From JAUXFS01 sp050329575 (GTDB lineage: Bacteria > Pseudomonadota > Alphaproteobacteria > Rhodospirillales > Defluviicoccaceae): DNA of 17,638 bases. Below, piece by piece: positions 1-7,610 of the stretch (within the stretch, counting starts at the first letter, position 1; the number at the start of each line of letters is the position of its first letter). Below the pieces are notes generated by a model. The model worked only from the letters and a program-made list of their open reading frames with translations, did no database searches and was not told the origin of the DNA. Where the stretch lies: positions 1-17,638 of the forward strand of contig JBHJOP010000002.1 of NCBI GenBank assembly GCA_050329575.1, written 5' to 3'. A program made the position numbers and the translations under genes.

Positions 1-220
1 CGGCGGCGCCGGGCGCGGCGGCAGCGGGCGGCGAGGCCGGGGGCGGCGCGTTGCCGGCCGTCGCCGCCGCGAGCTGAACCGGCGCAGGGCCCGCGGCCGG
101 CGTCGCCGCCACTCCCGGAGCGTCGTGGCCGGCGGCGGAGCGTTCGCCGTTGCCGCCGCTGCGTGGTGCCACCTCGCGAGGGGCCTGACCGCGGCTCGGT
201 TGGGTTTCGGTGTTCTGCAT
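1..220 (-). CDS. Start of an Ala/Pro-rich protein, cut by the left edge
   Basis: An open frame runs from an ATG at 218-220 on the minus strand to the left edge without a stop, giving about 73 residues that begin MQNTETQPSRGQAPREVAPR. A strong Shine-Dalgarno (GAGGAAGG) sits 5 bases before the ATG, and the AT-rich stretch further upstream looks like a promoter region, so I take this as a real gene. The visible part is low-complexity: polar and charged for about 35 residues, then dominated by Ala, Pro and Gly. It has no hydrophobic signal peptide and no recognisable domain. Disordered Ala/Pro-rich N-termini of this kind occur in large type I-secreted repeat proteins and in many unrelated proteins, so the function is open. 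A TolC-family gene lies about 7 kb away, but the intervening glucan operon makes any link speculative. Confidence 0.6.
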   Translation of the reverse strand, partial: MQNTETQPSRGQAPREVAPRSGGNGERSAAGHDAPGVAATPAAGPAPVQLAAATAGNAPPPASPPAAAAPGAA

Positions 221-300
221 GGTCGCCTTCCTCGGTGCAGCCCCCAGGGACAGCATAAAAAAACAAAGTCACCGCGCCGACACGTCACGCAGCCTCAGAA

Positions 301-329
301 AAAATAAGCGCTTCCGTATTTCATTGCAA
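301..329 (-). promoter_or_regulatory. Candidate promoter for the left-edge gene
   Basis: On the minus strand TTGCAA (324-329) and TATTTT (301-306) are separated by 17 bases. Each matches 4 of 6 consensus sigma-70 positions. Initiation would fall near 294, leaving a leader of about 75 nt before the ATG at 220. The region is AT-rich, so chance matches are likely. Confidence 0.3.
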
Positions 330-496
330 AACAGTTATTTGCAGACAAACTCCGACGAAGATTACTGTTATATGTTCATGATTTTTTGCGAGTATATACA
401 GGGAGTTTGCAAGCAATTTTGCCGCCTCATCAAGCAGCTGCTCGTCGGTGTCCGGACCGCGCCGTCATGGCGCTCCCCGCCATGGCGGGCGCACAC

Positions 497-521
497 GAAA
501 AAGGCCCCGCAGCGGGGCCTT
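497..521 (-). terminator. Rho-independent terminator of the glg operon
   Basis: On the minus strand, 38 bases after the glgB stop, AAGGCCCC and GGGGCCTT form an 8-bp GC-rich stem around a 5-nt loop (501-521). A run of T follows (complement of the A run at 498-502). This is a textbook intrinsic terminator, and it marks the end of the four-gene operon. Confidence 0.9.
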
Positions 522-559
522 GCCAGGGGGACAGCCGGGGGCTCGCCAGGGTGGCGCGT

Positions 560-2782
560 TCAGCCGTCGGTCGGGCTGTGGTGCAGCGGGACGAAGACCA
601 GGGTGGCCAGCGGCGGCAGGGTGAGCGTCAGGGTGAACGGCCGGCCGTGGCAGGCCACCTCGGTCGCCATCACCGCTCCGCCGTTGCCGACGTTGCTGCC
701 GCCGTAGATCGCCGCGTCGGTGTTCAGGCGCTCAGCGTAGAGGCCACCGTGCGCGACGCCGACCCGGTAGCCGTCGTGGACGACCGGGGTGAAGTTGCAG
801 ACCACGACCGCCATCTCGCTGGGGTCCCGCCCCTTGCGAAGGTAGCAGACGATGCTCTTCTCCCAGTCGGTGCAGTCGATCCACTCGAAGCCGGCGGCGT
901 CGCAATCGAGGCGGTGCAACGCCGGAACCTCGCGATACAGCCGGTTGAGATCGGCGACCAGCCGCTGCACGCCGAGATGGCTCTCGTCCTCGAGCAGGTG
1001 CCAATCGAGGCTCTCGTCGTGGTTCCACTCCCGCTCCTGGGCGAACTCGCAGCCCATGAACAGCAGCTTCTTGCCGGGATGGGTCCACATGTAGGCGTAG
1101 TAAGCGCGCAGGTTGGCGAACTTCTGCCAGCGGTCGCCCGGCATCTTGCCGAGCAGCGAGCCCTTGCCGTGGACCACCTCGTCGTGGCTGAGCGGCAGCA
1201 CGAAGTTCTCCGAGAACGCGTACATCAGGCTGAAGGTCAGCTGATCGTGGTGGAACTTGCGGTAGACCGGGTCCCTGCTCATGTACGCGAGCGAGTCGTG
1301 CATCCAGCCCATGTTCCACTTGTAGCCGAAGCCGAGCCCGCCGATGTAGATCGGCCGCGACACCATCGGCCACGAGGTGGACTCCTCGGCGATCGTCGCG
1401 ATGTCCGGAAACTGCCGGTAGATGTGCTCGTTGACCCGCCGCAGAAAGGCGATCGCCTCCAGGTTCTCGTTGCCGCCGTGCTCGTTGGGGATCCATTCCC
1501 CCTCGTTGCGGCTGTAGTCGAGGTAGAGCATCGACGCGACGGCGTCGACGCGCAGCCCGTCGAGGTGGTACTCCTCGATCCAGAACAGGGCGTTGTTGAG
1601 CAGGTAGTCGGACACCTCCCAGCGGCCGTAGTTGTAGATCAGCGTCCCCCAGTCCATGTGCTTGCCCTTGCGGGGGTCGGCGTGCTCGTAGAGGGCCGTG
1701 CCGTCGAACCAGCCGAGGCCCTGGGGGTCCGTCGGGAAATGCCCGGGGACCCAGTCGTTGATGACACCGATGCCGGCCTGATGGCAGCGGTCGACGAAGT
1801 TGCGGAACTCGTCGGGCCTGCCGAACCGGCTGGTCGGCGCGAACAGGCCGACCGGCTGGTAGCCCCACGAGCCGTCGAACGGATGTTCGGAGATCGGCAG
1901 CACCTCGATGTGGGTGAATCCCATGTCCTTGACGTAGGGGATCAGGGTGTCGGCCAGTTCGTGGTAGGTGAGGTAACGGCGTCCCTCCTCGACGCTGCGC
2001 CGCCACGAGCCGAGATGGACCTCGTAGATGGACACCGGCGCGTTGCGCGAGATCGCCCGGCCGCGCTGGCTCAGCCAGGCGTTGTCCTCCCACCAGTAGC
2101 GGGACAGGTCGTAGACGATGCCGGCGGTGCCGGGGGCCTGCTCGCAGAAGAACGCGAACGGATCGGCCTTGAGGGCGAGCAGCTTTCCGTCCTTGGAGGC
2201 GATCTCGTACTTGTAGACCTCGCCTTCCCCGAGGCCGGGCATGAAGATCTCCCAGACCCCGCAGCCGGCGCGAAAACGCATCGGATGGCGGCGCCCGTCC
2301 CCGGCGTTGAAGTCGCCGACCACGCTGACCCGCGCGGCGTTCGGCGCCCACACCGCGAAGCCGACCCCGGCCACGCCGTCGACGGTCATCGGCCGCGCCC
2401 CCAGCTTCTCGTCGAGGCGCAGGTGCTTGCCTTCGGCGATCAGATGGACGTCAATGTCGCCGAGGATCGGCGGAAACCGGTAGGGGTCCTCGATCTCCTC
2501 CACGCCGGTCTCGGTCTCGAGCAGAAGACGATAGGGATAACGGTTGCGATCGGCGCGGTTCGCCGGTCCCGCGAACAGCCCCTTGTCGTGCACCCGTCGC
2601 AGTTCGGCGACCACCGTCCCGTCGTCCGTCGCGACCACCTCGACCCGGCGGGCGTGGGGCAGGAACGCGCGGACCACGACTCCGCTGTTGAAATCGTCGT
2701 GCATGCCCAGGAACGAGAACGGATCGCCATGCCGGGCGCTGACAATCCTCTCGACATGCCTCTTGAAGTCCTGCGGTGTCAC
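560..2782 (-). CDS. glgB: 1,4-alpha-glucan branching enzyme GlgB
   Basis: This 740-residue protein has the normal length of bacterial GlgB. The enzyme cuts alpha-1,4-glucan and re-attaches the chain by an alpha-1,6 bond, and it acts in the cytoplasm. The N-terminal carbohydrate-binding half opens with DPFSFLGMH (about 20-28), a branching-enzyme hallmark. The GH13 barrel shows DWVPGHF (343-349), GLRVDAV with nucleophile D413, IAEEST with acid/base E466, and LSHDEVVHGKGS with D533. The start is a GTG at 2780-2782; the next ATG would remove the conserved DPFSFLG motif. It is the last gene of the operon, 41 bp after glgE and 38 bp before a strong terminator. In the GlgE pathway it branches the linear glucan made by its neighbours. 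Nothing looks damaged. Confidence 0.97.
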   Translation of the reverse strand: MTPQDFKRHVERIVSARHGDPFSFLGMHDDFNSGVVVRAFLPHARRVEVVATDDGTVVAELRRVHDKGLFAGPANRADRNRYPYRLLLETETGVEEIEDPYRFPPILGDIDVHLIAEGKHLRLDEKLGARPMTVDGVAGVGFAVWAPNAARVSVVGDFNAGDGRRHPMRFRAGCGVWEIFMPGLGEGEVYKYEIASKDGKLLALKADPFAFFCEQAPGTAGIVYDLSRYWWEDNAWLSQRGRAISRNAPVSIYEVHLGSWRRSVEEGRRYLTYHELADTLIPYVKDMGFTHIEVLPISEHPFDGSWGYQPVGLFAPTSRFGRPDEFRNFVDRCHQAGIGVINDWVPGHFPTDPQGLGWFDGTALYEHADPRKGKHMDWGTLIYNYGRWEVSDYLLNNALFWIEEYHLDGLRVDAVASMLYLDYSRNEGEWIPNEHGGNENLEAIAFLRRVNEHIYRQFPDIATIAEESTSWPMVSRPIYIGGLGFGYKWNMGWMHDSLAYMSRDPVYRKFHHDQLTFSLMYAFSENFVLPLSHDEVVHGKGSLLGKMPGDRWQKFANLRAYYAYMWTHPGKKLLFMGCEFAQEREWNHDESLDWHLLEDESHLGVQRLVADLNRLYREVPALHRLDCDAAGFEWIDCTDWEKSIVCYLRKGRDPSEMAVVVCNFTPVVHDGYRVGVAHGGLYAERLNTDAAIYGGSNVGNGGAVMATEVACHGRPFTLTLTLPPLATLVFVPLHHSPTDG

Positions 2783-2823
2783 CGGAGCGCGTCCCTCTCC
2801 CGGCCGTCGTCAGCGGTCGGCCG

Positions 2824-4866
2824 TCAGTAGCACGGCGAACGGTAGTCCACCTGCTCCCAGCCGCCGACACGATAGATTTCGCAGGGATTCACCTCGGGAT
2901 CAAGGACCACCCGGTGCTTGCTCCCGCGCCACAGGTGACGGGTTCCGGTCAGCAGTTCCTCGACCTCGAAGGTGTCGGTCTCCTTCAGACCCATCGCGGC
3001 GATCGGGAACTCGAGAACCGCCTCGTGCTCGTCGAACGGATCGAGATTGACCGCGACGAACACCATGTTGCTGCGATCCAGCGTCATCTTGCCGTAGAAC
3101 AGCACGTTGTCGTCGTCGGCCGGATAGAAGCGCAGATTCTCGAGCTCGTGCAGCGCCGGGTTGTCGCGGCGGATGCGGTTGACGGCGGTGATGAACGCCT
3201 TGATGTTGCCCGGCCGATCCCAGTCCCAGACCTTGAACTCGAACTTCTCGGAATTCAGGTACTCCTCCTTGCCCGGGATCGGCGTCGCCTCGCACAGTTC
3301 GAAGCCGTTGTAGATCCCGTAGACGCTGGAGAGCGTCGAGGCCAGCACGAAGCGGATCTGATGCGCCGGCCGCCCGCCGGTCTGCAGGTACGGCGGATTG
3401 ATGTCCGGCGTGTTGGTGAAGAAGTTGGGCCGCAGATACTCCTTGGCCGGTGTCTGGGTGAGATCGGTGAGGTAGTCGATCAGTTCCTGCTTGAAGTTGC
3501 GCCACGTGAAATAGGTATAGGACTGGCTGAAGCCGACCTTGGCCAGCATCTTCAGCATCGGCGGGCGGGTGAACGCCTCGGAGAGGAAGATCACCTCCGG
3601 ATCGCGGGTGCGCACCTCGCGGATCAGCCACTCCCAGAACGGCACCGGCTTGGTGTGGGGATTGTCGACCCGGAAGATCTTGACCCCCTGATCGACCCAG
3701 AACAGCACCACCGACAGCAGCTCCTGCCACAGGGCCTCGCTGTGGGGACCGTAGAAATTGACGTTGACGATGTCCTGGTACTTCTTCGGCGGGTTCTCCG
3801 CATACTTTATGGTGCCGTCGGGGCGGAACACGAACCACTCCGGATGTTCGGCGATCCACGGATGGTCGGGCGAGCACTGGATCGCGAAGTCGAGTGCCAC
3901 CTCCATGCCCTGGGCATGGCAGGCACGCACGAACCGGCGAAAGTCGTCGAGGGTGCCGAGATCCGGATGGATCGCCGTGTGGCCGCCCTCCTTGGCGCCG
4001 ATTGCGTAGGGACTGCCGGGATCGTTCGGACCGGCGGTGAGGGTGTTGTTGGGACCCTTGCGGTGGGTCCGTCCGATCGGGTGGATGGGAACGAAATAGA
4101 CGACGTCGAAGCCCATCGCCCGGACCTCGGGCAGCCGCTCCTCGCAATCGTAGAAGGTGGCGCCGACTCCCGGCTCGGTGCCCTGCGAGCGCGGAAACAT
4201 CTCGTACCAGGCGGCGAACCGCGCTTCCACGCGGTCGACGAACACCTCCAGCTCGCGATCGTAGCGGACCGCCGCACGGCGGTCCGGCCATCGTTTCATC
4301 GCCGCCCGCAGCCGCGCATCCAGCATCGCCTCCGCGCGGGCGGTGTCGCCGGCGGCGTCGAACGCCTTCAGCACCGCGCGCATGCGTTCGGCGTCCTCCC
4401 CGGTCGCGCGGCCGGCGACCTCGGCGATCAGCGCCTTGCCTTCCAGCAGCTCGACGGCCACCACCTGCTTGGCTTCCAGCTTCTTCTCGAGTTCGCCGCA
4501 CCACGACTCGTAGACGTCGGTCCAGGCTTCGACGGTATAGACGTAGGCGGCGTTGTCCGTCAGTTCGATGCCGCCCGCCCAGCGATCCAGCCCGGGATTG
4601 ACGCACGTCATCGCCACCTGGCGCCACTGCGTCTCGTCCTTGCGCCGGAACAGCACCACCGCGGCAAGCGTGTCGTGGCCGTCGCGGAAGATGTCGGCCG
4701 ATACTTCGAGGACGTCGCCGACCTCGCGTTTGACGGCGTAGCGGCCGCAATCCAGTTCCGGCCAGACGTTCTGAATGACGATCGGTCGGCTCTTGAGGCC
4801 CGCGAGCAACCCGCCCGCTGTGGTCGTCACCCCGGTCCGCGAACCCGCGGTACTGTCGGCTGCCAT
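2824..4866 (-). CDS. glgE: Alpha-1,4-glucan:maltose-1-phosphate maltosyltransferase GlgE
   Basis: This 680-residue protein matches the length and layout of GlgE (GH13_3): an N-terminal beta-sandwich (about 27-120), a helical insert (about 120-215) and a catalytic barrel. The enzyme moves maltosyl units from alpha-maltose-1-phosphate to the end of an alpha-1,4-glucan and releases phosphate. Diagnostic motifs are VPIHPIGRTHRKGPNN (259-274), FRVDNPHTKP with nucleophile D401, LSEAFTRP with acid/base E430, and FTNTPDINP with D488. The D401-E430 spacing of 29 equals that of the Streptomyces enzyme (D394/E423). The ATG at 4864-4866 follows an overlapping GGGAGGGGAG ribosome site. The gene lies 33 bp after the small GH13 gene and 41 bp before glgB, which fits one transcript. 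Confidence 0.96.
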   Translation of the reverse strand: MAADSTAGSRTGVTTTAGGLLAGLKSRPIVIQNVWPELDCGRYAVKREVGDVLEVSADIFRDGHDTLAAVVLFRRKDETQWRQVAMTCVNPGLDRWAGGIELTDNAAYVYTVEAWTDVYESWCGELEKKLEAKQVVAVELLEGKALIAEVAGRATGEDAERMRAVLKAFDAAGDTARAEAMLDARLRAAMKRWPDRRAAVRYDRELEVFVDRVEARFAAWYEMFPRSQGTEPGVGATFYDCEERLPEVRAMGFDVVYFVPIHPIGRTHRKGPNNTLTAGPNDPGSPYAIGAKEGGHTAIHPDLGTLDDFRRFVRACHAQGMEVALDFAIQCSPDHPWIAEHPEWFVFRPDGTIKYAENPPKKYQDIVNVNFYGPHSEALWQELLSVVLFWVDQGVKIFRVDNPHTKPVPFWEWLIREVRTRDPEVIFLSEAFTRPPMLKMLAKVGFSQSYTYFTWRNFKQELIDYLTDLTQTPAKEYLRPNFFTNTPDINPPYLQTGGRPAHQIRFVLASTLSSVYGIYNGFELCEATPIPGKEEYLNSEKFEFKVWDWDRPGNIKAFITAVNRIRRDNPALHELENLRFYPADDDNVLFYGKMTLDRSNMVFVAVNLDPFDEHEAVLEFPIAAMGLKETDTFEVEELLTGTRHLWRGSKHRVVLDPEVNPCEIYRVGGWEQVDYRSPCY

Positions 4867-4899
4867 CTCCCCTCCCGTCGCGCCCCTCGCGTCGGCGCG

Positions 4900-6204
4900 T
4901 TACGCGTTGACGAACACCCTGATCTGCCCCGGCGCCAGGGAGACGTCGCCCCCGGCGACGAAACGGTCAGCCGCGTGGCCGGGCGTGATCTCGCGTCCTT
5001 CTCTGATGTCCGGGTCGAGTCCCCTGATCCGGACGGCACCGGAAGATCGTCGGTCGATATTGATCAGCGTAACGGCCCAGGACCGACCCCGCAAGGATCT
5101 CCTCTGCAGGGCGACGATGTGGTCGTGGCCCTGGCCGACCAGCCGCTGCGGGCCCTCCTCGTTCAGCACCGGCTGCGCCGCCTTCATCCGGTTGACGTCG
5201 GCGATGTAGCCGGAGATGTCGAAGGACGGCTTCTCCCAGTCTCCCGGTCGGGTGTCGACGACGTGCAGCTTGCGCCGGAAGCCGTATTCATAGCCGATCG
5301 GGATCATCACCGCGCTGGAGAACACCGCGGCGAACAGATAGGCCTGCTTGTATCGCTGCTCCAGCTCCGCGGCGGCGCCGACGCCCTGGCCGGCGAGATC
5401 GGTGGCGAGGCGGTCGGTGTCGTGGGTTTCCGGGAAGGCGATCGAGGGGGCGATCGAGCGGAACTGTTCGTACTGCTGGAGCAGCCAGCCCTGGCGGAAG
5501 TCCCACCATTTCGAGCTGTTGAACAGGTAGTCGAAGCCCGCCGAGCGAAGGCTCTCCACCTGCTCCAGCATCCCGCCCAGGTTCTCGGCCGCGAACACGC
5601 AGCCTTCGGCGGCCGTGCGGCCCGCCCGGATCAGCTGCCGCCACACCTCCTTCGGCACCTTGTAGGCGGCGTCACAGCGGAATCCTCGGATGCCGAGACC
5701 GACGTAATGGCGGACCACCTCGCTGAAGTACTGGATCACCTGCGCGCGCTCGGGACGGTCGCGGTAGTCGATCTCGGCGAGATCGGCCCACACCGTCTTG
5801 GCGTGGGTGTCGGGATCGATCGCGAACGGCTTGCGCAGCGAGCCGTCGTGCTCGCGCTCGAACCAGTCGCGGTGTTGCTCCGCCAGCACCGAGTCCTGGG
5901 CCGTGTGATTGACCACCAGATCCATCATCACCCCGATCCGGCGCCGGGCGGCGGCGGCGGCGAAGTCGGCGATCAGGACGTCGGCGGCGGCCCGGGCGTC
6001 GCCCTTGAAGATCGGGTTCAGCCGGTAGTAGTCCTTGACCGCGTACAGGCTGCCCGAAAAGCCGGGGTAGTGAAACGGGTTGACGAACACCCAGTTGAAC
6101 CCCATCGCGGCGATCCGGTCGAGATGGGCTTCCCATTCGGCGATCGACCCCACCAGCAACGGAAAGAGGTTGTAGATGCGTGCTCCCTCGCGCCCATCCC
6201 CCAT
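4900..6204 (-). CDS. Small GH13 alpha-amylase-family enzyme in the glgE operon
   Basis: This 434-residue cytoplasmic protein (no signal peptide) consists of a GH13 barrel with a short C-terminal beta region. The catalytic set is intact: DLVVNH (95-100), GFRCD with nucleophile D178, FAAEN with acid/base E207, and FPETHD with D262. The N-terminus runs from IYNLFPLLVG into NPFHYPGFSGSLYAVKDYY, unlike secreted amylases. The start is the ATG at 6202-6204, preceded by GAGAGGAGG; the frame stays open upstream across glgM only as a shadow. The gene sits between glgM (32 bp) and glgE (33 bp), so it should work on maltose-1-phosphate, short maltodextrins or the growing glucan. I recall rhizobial proteins in which a similar domain is fused to the N-terminus of GlgE, but cannot check that here. 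The reaction is unknown: hydrolase, disproportionating enzyme and primer-maker are all possible. Confidence 0.88.
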   Translation of the reverse strand: MGDGREGARIYNLFPLLVGSIAEWEAHLDRIAAMGFNWVFVNPFHYPGFSGSLYAVKDYYRLNPIFKGDARAAADVLIADFAAAAARRRIGVMMDLVVNHTAQDSVLAEQHRDWFEREHDGSLRKPFAIDPDTHAKTVWADLAEIDYRDRPERAQVIQYFSEVVRHYVGLGIRGFRCDAAYKVPKEVWRQLIRAGRTAAEGCVFAAENLGGMLEQVESLRSAGFDYLFNSSKWWDFRQGWLLQQYEQFRSIAPSIAFPETHDTDRLATDLAGQGVGAAAELEQRYKQAYLFAAVFSSAVMIPIGYEYGFRRKLHVVDTRPGDWEKPSFDISGYIADVNRMKAAQPVLNEEGPQRLVGQGHDHIVALQRRSLRGRSWAVTLINIDRRSSGAVRIRGLDPDIREGREITPGHAADRFVAGGDVSLAPGQIRVFVNA

Positions 6205-6236
6205 CGCTCGGCCTCCTCTCGGCAGTGTTTGTTGGT

Positions 6237-7472
6237 TCAGCGGCGGGCGTCGCTCGCCGCTGCGGTCGAGTCGGTCAGCGCCTCGTAGGCGGCGAGGGTC
6301 TGGCGGGCGATGCTCTGCCAGCTGAACACCTCGACGACTCGCCTGCGCCCGGCCTCGCCCATCCGCCGCCCCAGCGCGGGATCGGCGCCGAGACGATTGA
6401 TCGCCGCCGCCAGAGCGCGCGCGAACGCGGTCGGATCGGCCGGATCGTGGGGCGGCTGGTCGGACAGCCCGGGATCCACCAGATACCCCGTCTCGCCGTC
6501 GACCACCACTTCCGGGATGCCGCCGACGGCGCTGCCGACAACCGGCGTCCCGCACGCCATCGCCTCCAGGTTGATGATTCCGAACGGCTCGTAGATCGAC
6601 GGACAGCAGAACACGGCGGCGTGGGAATAGAGGGCGATCGTCGCCTCGCGGCTGATCATCCCCGGGATCCAGACGATGCCCGGCCGACGGCGCCGCAGGT
6701 CCTCGACCATCGCTTCCAGCTCGACCTGCAGCTCGGGGGTGTCGGACTCGCCGGCGCAGAGGACGATCTGCAGATCGGGATCGATGTGTTCGATCGCCTT
6801 CAACAGGTAGAGGAGCCCCTTCTGACGGGTCATCCGGCCGACGAACAGCACGAACGGGCCGTTGCGATCGATGGCGAAATGGTCCAGCACCTCGGGCCGA
6901 TGGACCGGCTTGTACTCGTCGGTGTCGATGCCGTTGGCGATCACCCGCAGCTTGCGCGGATCGACGTCGAACAGCCGCAACACGTCGTCGGCGGTGCTCT
7001 TCGACACCGCGATCACCAGGTCCGCCATCTCCAGCGTCGTCTTCTCGACCCAGCTCGACAGCTCGTAGCCGCGCCCGATCTGTTCGCGCTTCCAGGGTCG
7101 CAGCGGCTCCAGCGAATGCACCGTCACGACCAGCGGCATGCCGTAGAGCAGCTTGGCGACGACGCCGCCGAAATGGGCGTACCACGTGTGGCAGTGGACG
7201 ATGTCGGCATCCATCCCCTGTCCGGCGAACGCGAGACAGGTCGCCAGCGCCCGCAGCGGCGAGACGAACGGCACCGGACAGCCCGCGAACTGGGAGGACT
7301 CCATCTTGGTGCCGCGCACCGTGAGCTGACCATCGACATACGCCTGGTCCTGGAAGCTGCGGACCTCGACCGGCGTCAGCTTGGCGAGTTCGCGCGTCAG
7401 ATACTCGACGTGCACCCCGGCGCCGCCGTAGATGTGGGGGGGGTACTCGTTGGTGATGAAGAGGACGCGCAT
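6237..7472 (-). CDS. glgM: GT4 glycogen synthase / maltose-1-phosphate synthase (GlgM-like)
   Basis: This 411-residue GT-B glycosyltransferase resembles the actinobacterial GlgM (GT4) group rather than the longer GT5 GlgA. GlgM joins ADP-glucose to glucose-1-phosphate to form alpha-maltose-1-phosphate, the GlgE donor. Visible motifs are NEYPPHIYGGAGVHVEYL (8-25), HCHTWYAH (93-100), VTVHSLEPLRPWKREQ (116-131), NGID (180-183), VGRMTRQKG (211-219), and the donor-site E-x7-E with E295 and E303 in PSIYEPFGIINLEAMACGTP. The ATG at 7470-7472 has GGAG about 9 bases upstream. It is the first gene of the operon and its likely promoter ends about 37 bp upstream. Direct elongation of glucan from ADP-glucose is the alternative activity; adjacency to glgE favours maltose-1-phosphate synthesis. 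Confidence 0.88.
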   Translation of the reverse strand: MRVLFITNEYPPHIYGGAGVHVEYLTRELAKLTPVEVRSFQDQAYVDGQLTVRGTKMESSQFAGCPVPFVSPLRALATCLAFAGQGMDADIVHCHTWYAHFGGVVAKLLYGMPLVVTVHSLEPLRPWKREQIGRGYELSSWVEKTTLEMADLVIAVSKSTADDVLRLFDVDPRKLRVIANGIDTDEYKPVHRPEVLDHFAIDRNGPFVLFVGRMTRQKGLLYLLKAIEHIDPDLQIVLCAGESDTPELQVELEAMVEDLRRRRPGIVWIPGMISREATIALYSHAAVFCCPSIYEPFGIINLEAMACGTPVVGSAVGGIPEVVVDGETGYLVDPGLSDQPPHDPADPTAFARALAAAINRLGADPALGRRMGEAGRRRVVEVFSWQSIARQTLAAYEALTDSTAAASDARR

Positions 7473-7508
7473 GGCTCTTGGCTCCGGGTCGCGAGTGCCG
7501 ACCGGTGC

Positions 7509-7536
7509 TTTCTAGCCGATGGCGGGAAATCGTCAA
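7509..7536 (-). promoter_or_regulatory. Sigma-70-like promoter of the glgM-GH13-glgE-glgB operon
   Basis: On the minus strand TTGACG (7531-7536) and TAGAAA (7509-7514) are separated by 16 bases, matching 5/6 and 4/6 of the consensus. Transcription would start near 7502 and leave a leader of about 30 nt before the glgM ATG. The position, between the tolC-family stop and glgM, suits an independent promoter for the glucan operon. Confidence 0.55.
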
Positions 7537-7562
7537 TCGCTATTGGCGCCGATCCGGCGCCG

Positions 7563-7584
7563 GCGGCGGCAACTGCGCCGCCGC
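7563..7584 (-). terminator. GC-rich stem-loop after the TolC-family gene
   Basis: GCGGCGGC (7563-7570) and GCCGCCGC (7577-7584) form a perfect 8-bp stem with a 6-nt loop, 27 bases past the stop of the TolC-family gene on the minus strand. There is no T run after it, so it is at best a weak intrinsic terminator. The surrounding GGC repeats make chance pairing possible. Confidence 0.3.
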
Positions 7585-7610
7585 GGAAGCCTTCCGGCGT
7601 CGCAGGACGC

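Larger units (their letters stand above)
221..559. promoter_or_regulatory. AT-rich intergenic region between the glucan operon and the left-edge gene
   Basis: This 339-bp gap holds three things. At 497-521 is the terminator of the glucan operon. At 476-489 is a perfect 14-bp palindrome, CCCGCCATGGCGGG. From about 255 to 425 is a markedly AT-rich stretch with TTGCAA at 324-329 and 406-411 and a TATATA run near 393-398. The AT-rich part probably drives the minus-strand gene that starts at 220. I see no gene in it; the plus-strand frames that cross it are shadows. Confidence 0.5.

Noticed and set aside
476..489. Palindrome CCCGCCATGGCGGG as a second terminator or operator
   Set aside because: It has no T run and no loop, lies beyond the strong terminator, and 14-bp GC palindromes are not rare in such DNA. 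It is noted only in the intergenic entry.
6205..7536. N-terminal extension of the small GH13 protein by 444 residues across glgM
   Set aside because: The extension is an Arg/Gly-rich out-of-frame reading of glgM. A good ribosome site and ATG at 6204 mark the true start.
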